From: Woeseiaceae bacterium
GTDB lineage: Bacteria > Pseudomonadota > Gammaproteobacteria > Steroidobacterales > Woeseiaceae
Direction of reading: 5' to 3'
Length of the DNA stretch: 64,000 nucleotides
Assembly (NCBI GenBank): GCA_021773055.1
Contig: JAJFKV010000015.1
Coordinates: 57,178-121,177 of the forward strand
The notes under the pieces are model-generated. The model worked only from the letters and a program-made list of their open reading frames with translations. It was not told where the DNA came from and ran no database searches. Position 1 is the stretch's first letter, and each line of letters starts with the position of its first letter. Shown piece after piece: positions 17,414 through 27,905 of the stretch. Both the position numbers and the translations under genes were made by a program.

Positions 17414-19849
17414 TCAGGGGCTTTGTGGTTCGTCGTCGCGGATCATAACGACAATGCGACGGTACACATCGATGGCCGCGTTGTCTGCGTCACTGGCAAG
17501 TTCGACGACAAAGGCTTCATCACCTTCTACTTCTGCATCCTGGACTAAAGGCACCAGCAATCGAGCTGCACGCTGTCCCGGGCCGAATGTAATCGTATTG
17601 TCACCCGGTGCAAAATAGTCTTTGCCTTCCGTTGCCGTAATGTCACTGACTGTGAAGCGAACCTCAATGGGTGAGCTATCAGGATTAAAACGCACCAGAT
17701 CAATTTGCACCGCCGGATCCGTTTCACGTATCGATGCCTGACTTGAAGCGAAAGCGATCGTATTCATCGGCAAGCGGGCCTCAAAAATTCGCTGGTCGTC
17801 ATCTTCCAAAGTCACATTCAGAACCGCCAGCTCGGACTCTGCGAATTCCGCTTCTCGTAAACGCAACGTCGATTGCTGATCAGCCTCTCGCAATGGGTCT
17901 GATGCCATGGTGAGAGTTACGCGCCCACGCGCCTGCCCTGCCGGAAAATGAATCAGGCCCGAATTTGATAATGCGAACTGCCCGGCCGCCCATGGTGAAC
18001 GATTGCCACTGAAGCCGACTTCTTCCAACCGCAGATTCATCGGCACTGCAAGATTACTGCCGCGTACGAAATCAATGATCACACTCGGACCGTCTTCGCG
18101 GATGGCAATGTTGACGGGTTGACGGGTACCACCGCCCGGAGAAAACGGAATAATCTCTGTCGGTGGTGGCAAGGTCGAAAAATCAACCAGCATTGATTCA
18201 GGCCCGACAGGCTCGGCCTCTTCTACAATAGGATTTTTAACGAATGCTTCGTCTACAGGATCTTCGGCCATAGTGTCGGCAACGACTGCGGGCACCTCCT
18301 GCAAAACCGCCGGTTCTTCTTCCGCAGCTGTGGCTTGAGGCTCGGGCTGCGCGCTTGGCAGGGTAACTTCCGCAGCAGGGCCGGGTTCCGATACCGGTAC
18401 TGCTTCAGTAATCGCCGGCTCACTGTCTTGTGACGTAGCAAATCGCTCGATCAGGGAGTCGAGGTACCCGTATTGATATCCCGCTGCTGTCGCCAATCCG
18501 ACAACCAGCAATAGTGCGAAGACCCACTTGCCGGATCCAGATTCTTCATCAACGCCGGCGAACCGATCCGGTTCCTCGACCCGAAACGGCTCATCCTGAT
18601 CTTCACTCAATGCGTCGACGAACTCACGTACCGTAGGAAAACGAGTTACACGCGAATACGCCAATCCCTTCCGGAGTGCCTTCCATTGGCTGTCATTCAG
18701 GCCCTTGAGCCGCTGCGGCTTCATCCCTTCCTGTGATGCTTCGGCTGCGTTACGGGGTCCAAAAACCCGATAACCGGCGATTAGCCTGTATAGCAAACAG
18801 CTCAGTGAAAACACGTCATCTGCAGCAACGGGTTCTTCCCCGGTCAATACCTGCATGCTTGAATAGGCCGGTGTCATTGCGCCCAGGACACCAGGATCAA
18901 AATCTGCGCTGGTTCTTTGCTGGCGCACACGCGCCACACCGAAATCAAACAGCTTGGCGTCGCCATTCGGCATGACCATGATGTTGCCTGGTTTGATATC
19001 CGCATGCACGATGCCGCGGCTATGTGCGTATTCAAGGGCATCGCCAATCTGCCGAACGATACGAAACGCCGCTTTGTTATCAATGACTCCTGCATCCTTG
19101 GAATCCAGAATATCTGCCAGCGTGCGCCCTTCCAGCCATTCCATAACGAGAAAATAAAGATCATCATCCCTGTCGAGGTCGATAAAACGCACAATATTCG
19201 GGTGTACCAGGCAGCGACCTTTTGCCGCTTCCTGCTGCAGGGCACGCAATGCCTGACCATTTTCCGCCAGCTGCGGTGAAAGCACTTTCAGGGCGACCCA
19301 GTGATCCGTGGTTCCGGCTTCGGCGAGTCGCCGGTCCATAGCTTTGTAGACCACGCCCATGCTGCCGCCGGATATCTTCTCTTGCAGCATGAAACGATCA
19401 CGCAACAGAGAGCCGACCTGGACCCTCGAATCGGCGGATTTGTCGAGAACAAAATCAGAAGGGATCACCGTGGTTGCGCCGAAGGCGTCGTCACCCTCAG
19501 GTGCAGCTTGTACTGGCGGATCTATCGCATTTCCGGCGGAATGTCTGCCGGCTTTCGCTTCTTCGGGGGTTGGGCTGGTCGCGATGTTTTCAGTCACGTA
19601 GCGATCCAGCATCGACTTTACAAGCTGGAATGTTTCCTGCCGCAGTGACCCTGATTCGTAGCGTTCCTGCAGCACGCGCCGAATTTCCGCCTCACTGTTA
19701 CCCGTTGTAGCCAACAGACGCCCGATTCCTTCCTGGATATCAGAAAGCATGTCGACGTCATCGACGGTGGCCTTGAGCTTGTCATCGAAGCTCGCCAGCT
19801 GATCAGCGAAGGTGTCACGCACGTTTTTGGATTCTGCACTCATAATCAT
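17414..19849 (-). CDS. membrane Ser/Thr protein kinase with Calx-beta-like C-terminal domains
   Basis: 811 residues. The acidic N-terminal region (1-145) is unrecognised. The kinase domain is about 153-415: Gly-loop ISGGSMGVVYKA (159-170), Lys188 in VALK, catalytic loop HADIKPGN with Asp284, and DFG at 302-304. HAD in place of HRD makes it a non-RD kinase. A transmembrane helix spans about 441-463, then a Pro/Glu/Ala-rich linker (470-560). The C-terminal part (565-806) is beta-rich; TATEGKDYFAPGDNTITFGPGQ near 738-760 is Calx-beta-like, with a more divergent copy near 575-680. Topology suggests a cytoplasmic kinase and periplasmic sensor. Substrates are unknown. It lies between metabolic genes on the same strand. 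Confidence 0.88.
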   Translation of the reverse strand: MIMSAESKNVRDTFADQLASFDDKLKATVDDVDMLSDIQEGIGRLLATTGNSEAEIRRVLQERYESGSLRQETFQLVKSMLDRYVTENIATSPTPEEAKAGRHSAGNAIDPPVQAAPEGDDAFGATTVIPSDFVLDKSADSRVQVGSLLRDRFMLQEKISGGSMGVVYKAMDRRLAEAGTTDHWVALKVLSPQLAENGQALRALQQEAAKGRCLVHPNIVRFIDLDRDDDLYFLVMEWLEGRTLADILDSKDAGVIDNKAAFRIVRQIGDALEYAHSRGIVHADIKPGNIMVMPNGDAKLFDFGVARVRQQRTSADFDPGVLGAMTPAYSSMQVLTGEEPVAADDVFSLSCLLYRLIAGYRVFGPRNAAEASQEGMKPQRLKGLNDSQWKALRKGLAYSRVTRFPTVREFVDALSEDQDEPFRVEEPDRFAGVDEESGSGKWVFALLLVVGLATAAGYQYGYLDSLIERFATSQDSEPAITEAVPVSEPGPAAEVTLPSAQPEPQATAAEEEPAVLQEVPAVVADTMAEDPVDEAFVKNPIVEEAEPVGPESMLVDFSTLPPPTEIIPFSPGGGTRQPVNIAIREDGPSVIIDFVRGSNLAVPMNLRLEEVGFSGNRSPWAAGQFALSNSGLIHFPAGQARGRVTLTMASDPLREADQQSTLRLREAEFAESELAVLNVTLEDDDQRIFEARLPMNTIAFASSQASIRETDPAVQIDLVRFNPDSSPIEVRFTVSDITATEGKDYFAPGDNTITFGPGQRAARLLVPLVQDAEVEGDEAFVVELASDADNAAIDVYRRIVVMIRDDEPQSP

Positions 19850-19894
19850 TTGACATGTTATAGGCCGGATTCTCCCGTGGCCCGGAACTGGTCG

Positions 19895-21265
19895 TCAAAT
19901 TACCTTGCCGGGATTGAGAATGTTACCCGGATCCAGAGCGGCCTTCAGAGTCCGCATAAGCGCAATTTCGCCCTCGCTGCGGTATTTCGGCAGGTATTGC
20001 CGTTTAAGGACGCCAACGCCGTGTTCCGCGCTGAAACTGCCACCTAGCTCCTCTACGAGATCGTAAATTGCAGTTGTCACGATCGCACCATCCAGAGAGC
20101 CCGCCGGGAGAGCCACGTTATAGTGCAAATTGCCATCGCCAACATGCCCAAACGTTACCAATTGTGCGTCCGGAACCAGTTCCGCTATCAGGCTTTCACC
20201 ACGGCGCAGGAACTCCTCCATGCGAGAGATGGGTACTGCAATGTCGTGCTTCAACGCTTTGCGCTCAGCTCGTTCGGCCTCCGCGATCGAATGTCGCATA
20301 CGCCAGAACTGTTCAGATTCGCTCGCGTTCTTGGCAAAAACGGCATCGACAAGCAGGCCGGTCTCCGCCGCATTCATCAGGGCCGTTTCAAGACGTTTTT
20401 CGTCACCGCCGATTGCGACATCCATCAATACGTACCAGGGGGATGCATCCGAAAACGGTAGCGCTGTGTCGGGAATGTGTTTAGTAACCAGTCCGAATAC
20501 ATAGTCGGAAACCAGCTCAAAGGCTTCGATCGCATCCGCGAGCTCAGACCTCAGGTAAGACAACAGCCGCACAGCATCTCCAGCCGATTCGATTGCCACT
20601 AACGCCGTATTTATGACGCCGGGCAGCGGACTCAGTTTCAGAGTAGCTGCCGTTATGATTCCCAGTGTTCCCTCACTGCCTATGAACAGCTGTTTCAGGT
20701 CGTAGCCCGCCGTGTCCTTTCTGAGCGAACGCAGGCTGCTAACGACAGATCCGTCAGCGAGAACAGCCTCAAGGCCAAGCACCAGCGCACGAGCAGTCCC
20801 GTAACGTACGACATTGATCCCACCGGCATTGGTCGCGAGATTTCCGCCAATTTGGCAGCTACCTTCGGCACCCAGACTCAATGGAAAGTGCCGATCAACC
20901 TTGCTTGCTGCAACCTGGATATTCTCGAGGATGCAACCGGCTTCAACCTCCATCGAATAATTTGTCGGGTCGATGCTTCTGATCGCATTCATACGCCCAA
21001 GTGACAATACAACCTGAGCACCTGATGCATCCGGCACGGCTCCGGCGCACATACCAGTGTTTCCACCCTGCGGAACAATCGCAACGCTCGCGGCTGCACA
21101 AGCACGAACGACAGCTGCGACTTCGTCCGTATTCGCAGGCGAAACGACGATGGGCGTCTTGCCGTGAACCGCCCCGCGCCAGTCTGTCAGTCGAGGTTCG
21201 AGGTCAGCAGGATCCGTCGTCCAGCCCTTTGGACCCACAATGTCCTTAAGTTGCTCAAGCAACAT
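19895..21265 (-). CDS. FAD-linked oxidase, D-2-hydroxyglutarate dehydrogenase-like
   Basis: 456 residues of the GlcD/D-lactate dehydrogenase family. The FAD-binding PCMH fold is at about 38-215, with VPQGGNTGMCAGAVPD and GSCQIGGNLATNAGGINVVRYG; the C-terminal cap has GHVGDGNLHYNV and SAEHGVGVLKR. D-2-hydroxyglutarate dehydrogenases of this type re-oxidise the D-2-hydroxyglutarate made as a by-product by SerA, and serA is present at 48066. D-lactate or glycolate oxidation remains possible. Its start overlaps the dehydratase gene by 11 bases, indicating co-translation. Confidence 0.85.
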   Translation of the reverse strand: MLLEQLKDIVGPKGWTTDPADLEPRLTDWRGAVHGKTPIVVSPANTDEVAAVVRACAAASVAIVPQGGNTGMCAGAVPDASGAQVVLSLGRMNAIRSIDPTNYSMEVEAGCILENIQVAASKVDRHFPLSLGAEGSCQIGGNLATNAGGINVVRYGTARALVLGLEAVLADGSVVSSLRSLRKDTAGYDLKQLFIGSEGTLGIITAATLKLSPLPGVINTALVAIESAGDAVRLLSYLRSELADAIEAFELVSDYVFGLVTKHIPDTALPFSDASPWYVLMDVAIGGDEKRLETALMNAAETGLLVDAVFAKNASESEQFWRMRHSIAEAERAERKALKHDIAVPISRMEEFLRRGESLIAELVPDAQLVTFGHVGDGNLHYNVALPAGSLDGAIVTTAIYDLVEELGGSFSAEHGVGVLKRQYLPKYRSEGEIALMRTLKAALDPGNILNPGKVI

Positions 21266-22238
21266 TATCGAAAATCACCTGTTGTGAAAAAGTACGCCAG
21301 TCAATATTGCTGCCGCACATAACAAGCACAACACGCTTACCACGTAGCGAATCACGTAATGGTCCCAACATCGCTGCGGTTGACGCAGCACAAGCCGGTT
21401 CAACGGCGATATTCATCGATCGGAAAAGAAAACCCATTGCCCTGCCCATTTGTTCATCGTTAATCATCGTCAAACGGTCGACATTGCGCCTCGTCAAGGC
21501 GAACGAAAATGGCATCGCGAACGGGGCGCCGAGACTATCTGCCATAGTCGCGACATTTTCAATGCTTTCCGGTTTTCCACTGGCGAAACTGCGGTGCATT
21601 GAATCTGCTCCTTCGGGTTCAACGCCGATAAGCTCCACATCAGGCCGCAGTTGCTTCACTGCATTAGAAACGCCACCAATCAATCCACCGCCACCAACTG
21701 GTATGACGATCGCGTCGAAATCGGCAACCTGCTCACAAATTTCAAGGCCCATTGTTCCTGTGCCCAACGCGACCGAGCGGCCCTCGAAAGGGTGCACAAA
21801 AAACCGACCTTCCTTGTCGCGGATATTTTGCGCAAGCTCGAACGCCTGATGTACGTCATCAGCCAGCACAACTTCGGCCCCATAATCTTTGCAGGCTGCG
21901 ACCCGAAATGGATTCGCAGAACGCAACATCACAACCTTGGCTGTCGTCCCCACTGAATGTGCGGCGAACGCGGTCGCGATGGCGTGGTTTCCTGCGCTGA
22001 CCGCAGTAACTCCCCTTAGCTGCTCCTCATCGCTCAAGGCATGCAAAGTAGCGAGGGCACCGCGCGCTTTGAACGTCCCCGTGCGCTGCAAAAACTCGAG
22101 CTTCGCAAACACCTCGGTATCACCATCGAGTTCCTGAGTTATCGCCGGACATCGCATCACAGGCGTCCGCAGCGTCTGCGCAGTCAGTCGATCGCGCAAA
22201 GCGCGAATCTCTTCGATATTAGGTCCAGATTCGGTCAT
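21255..22238 (-). CDS. threonine/serine dehydratase-like PLP enzyme
   Basis: Fold-type II PLP enzyme of 327 residues. The PLP lysine is in RTGTFKARGALATL near residue 57, the phosphate-binding loop is PVGGGGLIGG near 180, and MCGSN near the C-terminus. It lacks the C-terminal ACT domains of biosynthetic IlvA, so feedback by isoleucine is unlikely. Threonine deamination would supply 2-ketobutyrate for isoleucine synthesis, using the nearby ilvD. A serine racemase/dehydratase or hydroxyaspartate dehydratase role cannot be excluded. Confidence 0.85.
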   Translation of the reverse strand: MTESGPNIEEIRALRDRLTAQTLRTPVMRCPAITQELDGDTEVFAKLEFLQRTGTFKARGALATLHALSDEEQLRGVTAVSAGNHAIATAFAAHSVGTTAKVVMLRSANPFRVAACKDYGAEVVLADDVHQAFELAQNIRDKEGRFFVHPFEGRSVALGTGTMGLEICEQVADFDAIVIPVGGGGLIGGVSNAVKQLRPDVELIGVEPEGADSMHRSFASGKPESIENVATMADSLGAPFAMPFSFALTRRNVDRLTMINDEQMGRAMGFLFRSMNIAVEPACAASTAAMLGPLRDSLRGKRVVLVMCGSNIDWRTFSQQVIFDNVA

Positions 22239-22265
22239 TAGTTATGTAAACTGCCACAATACGTA

Positions 22266-22294
22266 TTGACTTACGTTGTTGATGAGAGTGAATT
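22266..22294 (+). promoter_or_regulatory. possible promoter of the cyclase-like gene
   Basis: The -35 TTGACT is at 22266-22271 and the -10 TGAATT at 22289-22294, with a 17-base spacer, in the 118-base gap between divergent genes. The -10 match is weak. Confidence 0.35.
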
Positions 22295-22356
22295 AGTCTG
22301 ATGATGCGAACTGTGGCCAAGAACCCACCGTCGCGAGAATCGCTACGAGCCAATAT

Positions 22357-23595
22357 ATGGAACTAGATGAACTGTCGCAATCCGGGATTCGACGAATAGC
22401 TGACTATTCGCCGTATCTGGACCAGTTGGCCGGCCTCGCGCAGCAAATGGGTCTGCGCCAGCGCAGCAACCTGTCTCACGTCGAAACTGCGCTACGCAGC
22501 CACTGGTCACTCGGTCAGAACAGCATATTGAGCTGGGCGCCACTCGATCAAGCCATCCTTATCCTGGTTGTACCGCACTACGCGATCGCTGAGTACACAT
22601 CGGCCCAGGACGGTACTATGCCGCCCCGCGTCTCGCCGCGATTTGTCACTGAACTGATATCCGGGGACCGCCAACTCACCTTGACGCAAATACAAAAAGT
22701 TGCGCGACTTCTGGATATTGAGCCAACCAGCATACCGCTGCGCGTACCGCTGGAAGGCAGCGAGATCGAAACAAGAATCATCGAAAAAATGATTCGTAAG
22801 TACGGCATCAATTACGTTCCCAGTCGGGCGGTCACCCTGTTCGATATCGTGGGTTTCAGTCTGTTGACACCGTTTGAACAAATGACACAGCTAAACAGCC
22901 TGTCCTATTCACTGAATTCGGCCCATGCCAAAATGCTGGAAGCGGACGTCAATATTGACTTCGCTCGCTCCTCAAGTGGCGACGGTTTCTACGTCTGGAA
23001 TCGCGACGATGGCCTTGAGGCCTCCGTAAATCTGTATCACTTCATGCACATCGTACTCGCCGATAATGCGATTGCGAAAAGCAAATCAACGACCAAATCT
23101 GTGCCCAGGCTACGTGCCTGCTTCCACGTTGGCAGTTGCTACGAATTCCATCAGGCCGAGGGACTGAATCCGTCCACGCATGATTTCATAGTCGGCGACG
23201 TTACCATCGAACTCGCCAGAATGATCGATGCCGCACTCCCAGGTCAGATTTTGGTTGGCGATTTTATGGCCGATATTGAGATCGAGAATGAAAACGGTGA
23301 AATTACCGTTCAGCCAAATGTCGACGCAGTAACATTCTTGCGGCGTGCGCAAGGAAACCTGGCGCAACTTAGCGGGATTGTGTTGTCAGGTGAGCGCGTG
23401 ACCGCGATCAAGTGTTACCTGACGGGTGAAAATATGGGTGGTGGACAATTTAATATACGGCGTTTAACCATCAGCGATAAGCACGGTCTGTCCCGGGTCG
23501 CGTTCAATGCCAAAGTCAATATTTACCGGGAATCTGCACAGCCTATTCTGCTTGGTATCCAGGACAAGAAGTTGCCGGAGCCAAACGCCGCTTAG
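22357..23595 (+). CDS. class III nucleotidyl cyclase-like protein
   Basis: 412 residues, no signal peptide or membrane helix. The N-terminal 150 residues are unrecognised; SGDRQLTLTQIQKVARLLDI (102-121) looks like a helix-turn-helix. Residues about 157-300 resemble a class III adenylate/guanylate cyclase: LFDIVGFS with metal-ligand Asp163, SSGDGFYVW with Asp209, and IVGDVTIELARMIDAALPGQILVG. Arg288 matches the transition-state Arg, but the usual Asn four residues earlier is Ile284. It may be a diverged or inactive cyclase. The last 100 residues are unassigned. Its stop overlaps the stop of the convergent adaptor gene by four bases. Confidence 0.72.
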   Translation: MELDELSQSGIRRIADYSPYLDQLAGLAQQMGLRQRSNLSHVETALRSHWSLGQNSILSWAPLDQAILILVVPHYAIAEYTSAQDGTMPPRVSPRFVTELISGDRQLTLTQIQKVARLLDIEPTSIPLRVPLEGSEIETRIIEKMIRKYGINYVPSRAVTLFDIVGFSLLTPFEQMTQLNSLSYSLNSAHAKMLEADVNIDFARSSSGDGFYVWNRDDGLEASVNLYHFMHIVLADNAIAKSKSTTKSVPRLRACFHVGSCYEFHQAEGLNPSTHDFIVGDVTIELARMIDAALPGQILVGDFMADIEIENENGEITVQPNVDAVTFLRRAQGNLAQLSGIVLSGERVTAIKCYLTGENMGGGQFNIRRLTISDKHGLSRVAFNAKVNIYRESAQPILLGIQDKKLPEPNAA

Positions 23596-24650
23596 TCGAT
23601 CGCCGCAGGTAGAATTTCTATCGCCATACCGTCGCTTAGTCCTTCGGCACCACGTATTACTACCTCGTCGCCGGAGGCGAGATCCCCGAAGACTTCTATG
23701 AGTGGACCCGCTCCCAAGCCGACAATGACCTGCACCTGCGCTACCGTCGATTGATCTGTGACTTTGAATACCGACGATCCTTCGCGACGTAATACCAAAG
23801 CATCCCTCGGCACCGCCAAAACCTCTTTCGCAGCAGCAGTCGGCATCGTTAGTCGAACACTTTCTCCGACGGTCCAGGTTTTTGCGTCAGCATTCAGGCG
23901 AATCTCAAACATATGCGACTGCGGATTTCCAAAAGGCACAATGGTGCGAATCTCTGCGTCACCAGCACGATAGTCGTTGCTAAGTGCCAGCACATTACCT
24001 TTTTCAATGAAATTGACTGTGCTTAGCGGGGCCCGCGCCACAACCTCCAATGAGCCGGGGTCAACCAGCCGCAGCACCTCGTCAGCTACAGTCAAACGCT
24101 CACCCAGGTTGCGCAGCCTTTCGGTGACCACGCCGTCGAACGGCGCACGAATTTGCGTAACATGCATCGCAATTTGTGCATAACCGAGTTGTGCTTGTGC
24201 GATTTTGTGATCGCTTCTCGCGATCGACAGATCGGATGTTGTTCGATCCAGTTGGCTCTTCGCAGAGAGATTCTGATCAGATAGTCGTTCCAGACGTTGT
24301 ACCTCGGACTCGAGAAAGGTCACAAGGGCTTGCTCTCGCTCAACAAGACTCTGTGCCTCCATTTCCCGTATCTTGAACGTGAAGTCTTCCAGGCGAGCGA
24401 CTGTTTCGCCTTCCTTCACCTCGGTACCAACGTCTGCAATCCAGACAATCTTTGCAGCCAACTCAGACGCAAGGCGTGAATCGTAACGACTGACGACCGT
24501 TCCTGGGACTTCGACCGACGGCGCCAGCATTTTCATCTCTGCGCGCTCAGTGATGACCTGCGCTGGTCTCATATCCTGAGCTGCAGCGCTAGCCGTTATG
24601 GCAAGGAAAAATATCGCCACCAAGTGGGCTATTTTTTGGTTCAGGTTCAT
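23592..24650 (-). CDS. RND efflux periplasmic adaptor (membrane fusion protein)
   Basis: 352 residues of the HlyD/AcrA type, linking an RND pump to the outer membrane. There is an N-terminal signal peptide (about 1-24, ending SAAAQ) without a lipobox cysteine. A lipoyl half-motif with VSRYDSRLASELAAKIVWI precedes a coiled coil (about 90-150), then IRAPFDGVVTERLRNLGE and beta-barrel segments. It follows the permease gene after three bases. No outer-membrane channel gene is adjacent, so a TolC-type protein encoded elsewhere is presumed. Substrate unknown. Confidence 0.92.
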   Translation of the reverse strand: MNLNQKIAHLVAIFFLAITASAAAQDMRPAQVITERAEMKMLAPSVEVPGTVVSRYDSRLASELAAKIVWIADVGTEVKEGETVARLEDFTFKIREMEAQSLVEREQALVTFLESEVQRLERLSDQNLSAKSQLDRTTSDLSIARSDHKIAQAQLGYAQIAMHVTQIRAPFDGVVTERLRNLGERLTVADEVLRLVDPGSLEVVARAPLSTVNFIEKGNVLALSNDYRAGDAEIRTIVPFGNPQSHMFEIRLNADAKTWTVGESVRLTMPTAAAKEVLAVPRDALVLRREGSSVFKVTDQSTVAQVQVIVGLGAGPLIEVFGDLASGDEVVIRGAEGLSDGMAIEILPAAID

Positions 24651-24653
24651 TGC

Positions 24654-27600
24654 TTAGTCTACTGAAATAGCTTCGGCAGAAATCGCCGCCGATGTTTTGC
24701 CCTCGCCCAGGCGCAACAGGCTCGGGAGAAGTACCAACGTGAAGATTGCACTGACTGACATGCCGCCGACAATGACCGCCGCCAGGCCTTCATAAACCTC
24801 GGACCCCGGCCCCGGAATCAATAGCAGCGGCATCATGCCAAAAATGCTGGTCAGCGTACTCATCAGAATCGGGCGCAAGCGCCGGCGAACAGCCTGCTCG
24901 ACTGAAGCGCGGCGATCCAGGCCCTCACGTTCAGCGATACGAGTTTGATGCACCAGTAGAATCGCATTATTCACCACGAGGCCAAGCAAGGTGATGAAGC
25001 CGATCATTGTCAGGAGGTCCATAGGAAAATTCATCAGACGTAACAATCCGATGCCGCCGACAACTGCCATAGGCAGCACTGCGATAACAAGAAAACTATC
25101 GACAAAAGAACGAAACAAACCACTCATAAGCAAATACAACACCATAATTGCGAGCGTAAAGCTACGCGCCATGCTACCCAATGCGATTTTCAAATCGTCT
25201 GCGCTACCGTAATAGCTGATCTCGCCGTCTTCGGGCAAATAGGCCATTAACTCCGGCTCCACGAACTCTTTCAGGATCGCGACCGATTCCTCAAGCGATA
25301 CGCCGTCCGGTGGCGTGACATCCAATGTCAGGGCTCTGCGACGATTCACGCGTCTTATCTGGTTCGGACCGGCCGTTCGCACCAGTTCCACCAGCTGATC
25401 CAGTGGCTGGATACCGCCGGCGGGCGTCGCAAGAGGCGTTGATGCAAGTTGTTCCGGACTCGACCACTCCGGTGCTCGAAGCACTATGTCCAGGCGCCGG
25501 TCGCCGTCAAAATACTCACCAACATAAACGCCGTCGCCCAAGGCGCCAACAACGGTAGACATTTGTCGGCGTCCCCAACCCGACTCTGCGATTCGCCGTT
25601 CGTTCGGCACCAGGCGTAATTCCGGCTCAGCGATATCGACGCCCGGTATTGGTCTCGCCTGGGCGCCCGGAAGATGTTTGGCAATCTGCGCCAGTCCCTC
25701 ACGGCCAGCTGCCAGCAACGCATCCATATCGCGACTTTGGATATTCAGTTCTATGTTGCCGCCGCCACCAAGTCGATCAAAAATACCGCGCTGACTCGCA
25801 AATGCCATGGTGTCCGGAAAGCCAGCGAGAATTTCCTCATTGAGCAAGTCAATGAATGCATCCGAGTCATTCGGATCAACCGTCCTGCCGCCGACGAATG
25901 CGCGGGAACCGAACATCCCCATGAAATACGCCTTGAGCTGCAGATCCGCACCCTCTTGCAGGTACGGCTCAGTTCGTTCGACTACAACATTCGCGAATTC
26001 ATCGTAACCTGCCGTAATGCTCTGCCCCGGAGGCATTATGACAAATGCAAATATCCACCCCTGTTTGCCTTTTGGCAAATAATCTGCAGGTGGGAGCAAC
26101 ACCCAGGATAGAGTGGCCGCCGTTACGAACAACCCGACGATCAGCGACTTGCGGCGCCGATCACTGTCGGTGAGTTTCATGATTTTGCCGGTTACCGTCG
26201 TCCACCAGTCACTGTGCGGGTCTTCGAATCGGGTATCCGTCAACCACCGGGACGCTGCTGTCGGAATGACGGTCACCGCAATAATCAGTGACGCAACAAC
26301 TGCGACGGATATTACCAGTGCCAAATCAGCAAATATCTGCCCCGAGAAATCCTGCAAGAACATTATGGGTAGGAAGATCACTACGGTCGTCGCAGTTGAA
26401 GCAACCAAGGCACCCCAGACCTGTGTGGATCCTTTTGTGGCTGCGTCGTCGACCGAGTCACCTTTTTCACGCAACCTTACGATGTTTTCCAGCACGACGA
26501 TCGCTGCATCCAGAACCATACCTGTAGCAAACGCCAATCCTGCAAGCGAGATCATATTCAGTGTTCTGCCGGTCATCCACATCACCAGGAAGCCGGTGAA
26601 CAGTGAGATCGGTATAGCGAGCGCCACAACAACGGTTGCCCGAAAGCGACGCAGGAACCACCAGAGAATTCCGATCGCCATTGCGATCCCAAGTAACAAA
26701 TTAGTGCGCAACATCGCAATGGAGTTTTCGATGTAGACTGACTCATCGTAGGTCTGTGTTATCTCAAGCCCGACCCTTGCCAAAGCGCCGCTTTCAAGCT
26801 CTTCTATGACAAGTTTGAGCTTCTCCATAACCTCGAGAACATTCACGCCCTTTTCTACTTGCGCATTGAATGCGATGGAGTCACGACCGTTTTGTAGCAT
26901 GAAGCCAGTGCTGTCCCGCATCACAACTTCTACGCTGGCGATATCTCGCAATCGAACCGGGTTGCCGCCACGCCAGTCCAAAACCATCTCACCAAAATCC
27001 GGAAGCTCATACTGGCCGGCATAGCGTAGCGTGTATTGGCGCCGCCCAACCTCACTAAAGCCACCTGACGTATCATTGTGGTTTCCCGTCAGCGTAGCGA
27101 GCGCAGGAATTTCAATGCCGAGCGCGGCTGCCTCGTAAGGATCAAATGTGATTCGAACTTCATTGTCTCTGCCGCCATAGGCATTGGAATTTGAAATTCC
27201 AGGAACGCGTTCGATTTGCGCTTGAACAACTTCACGCATGAAGTCGCTATAACTTGCCAACGGTCGTGTGTTGCCTTCAGCCGCGGTCAATGAGAACCAC
27301 GCGATCGCGGAACCGAACCTGTCTTCACCCGCAAAAATTCTTGGCTCAGCGACATCATTGGGGTAGCGCGGCACCTGATTGAGTCGGTTAATCACCTCAA
27401 GCAACGCGCGCTGTAAATCGGTTTCGACCGAGAACATCAGGCTGACACTGCCACTACCTCTCGATGCCGTCGATACCATTTTCTCGAGCCCAGGCAGCCC
27501 GCGTAAAACATCTTCTTGCGGTTCGATAATCTCGGATTCGATTTCTTCCGGAGCCGCCGTTCGCCAACCGGTGGTGATCTGTATGAACGAGCGCTGGACA

Positions 27601-27716
27601 TCGGGGATCATCTGCACAGGCAGGCTAAGGAGCCCGATGGACCCCATAAGCAACATCAGCAAAACTGCCGCGATAACCGCGACCGGATTTGAAATGGAAA
27701 CCCTGGTGAGACTCAT
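24654..27716 (-). CDS. RND efflux permease
   Basis: 1020-residue inner-membrane pump with 12 predicted helices and two large periplasmic loops. TM1 is about residues 10-32, and the TM4 signature [17 protein letters not shown] is near 399-415. Aligned with AcrB, Asp407 is kept (Asp403) but Asp408 is Ala404, and the TM10 Lys940 position is Asn in [11 protein letters not shown]. The proton pathway therefore differs from AcrB; a single Asp here is also seen in CusA-type pumps. The gene begins 31 bases downstream of tRNA-Pro on the same strand, and its partner adaptor follows. Confidence 0.94.
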   Translation of the reverse strand: MSLTRVSISNPVAVIAAVLLMLLMGSIGLLSLPVQMIPDVQRSFIQITTGWRTAAPEEIESEIIEPQEDVLRGLPGLEKMVSTASRGSGSVSLMFSVETDLQRALLEVINRLNQVPRYPNDVAEPRIFAGEDRFGSAIAWFSLTAAEGNTRPLASYSDFMREVVQAQIERVPGISNSNAYGGRDNEVRITFDPYEAAALGIEIPALATLTGNHNDTSGGFSEVGRRQYTLRYAGQYELPDFGEMVLDWRGGNPVRLRDIASVEVVMRDSTGFMLQNGRDSIAFNAQVEKGVNVLEVMEKLKLVIEELESGALARVGLEITQTYDESVYIENSIAMLRTNLLLGIAMAIGILWWFLRRFRATVVVALAIPISLFTGFLVMWMTGRTLNMISLAGLAFATGMVLDAAIVVLENIVRLREKGDSVDDAATKGSTQVWGALVASTATTVVIFLPIMFLQDFSGQIFADLALVISVAVVASLIIAVTVIPTAASRWLTDTRFEDPHSDWWTTVTGKIMKLTDSDRRRKSLIVGLFVTAATLSWVLLPPADYLPKGKQGWIFAFVIMPPGQSITAGYDEFANVVVERTEPYLQEGADLQLKAYFMGMFGSRAFVGGRTVDPNDSDAFIDLLNEEILAGFPDTMAFASQRGIFDRLGGGGNIELNIQSRDMDALLAAGREGLAQIAKHLPGAQARPIPGVDIAEPELRLVPNERRIAESGWGRRQMSTVVGALGDGVYVGEYFDGDRRLDIVLRAPEWSSPEQLASTPLATPAGGIQPLDQLVELVRTAGPNQIRRVNRRRALTLDVTPPDGVSLEESVAILKEFVEPELMAYLPEDGEISYYGSADDLKIALGSMARSFTLAIMVLYLLMSGLFRSFVDSFLVIAVLPMAVVGGIGLLRLMNFPMDLLTMIGFITLLGLVVNNAILLVHQTRIAEREGLDRRASVEQAVRRRLRPILMSTLTSIFGMMPLLLIPGPGSEVYEGLAAVIVGGMSVSAIFTLVLLPSLLRLGEGKTSAAISAEAISVD

Positions 27717-27747
27717 GTGCAGTTCGCCAAAAGTGAGTCAAGAAAAT

Positions 27748-27825
<78 letters not shown>

Positions 27826-27905
27826 CCGTGTTGATTCGCGCGTATGACGCGCTCCTACAGGGCGGCAATGATACTTGCCGAGCGTAATCTTTGGAAGTTA
27901 AGAAT

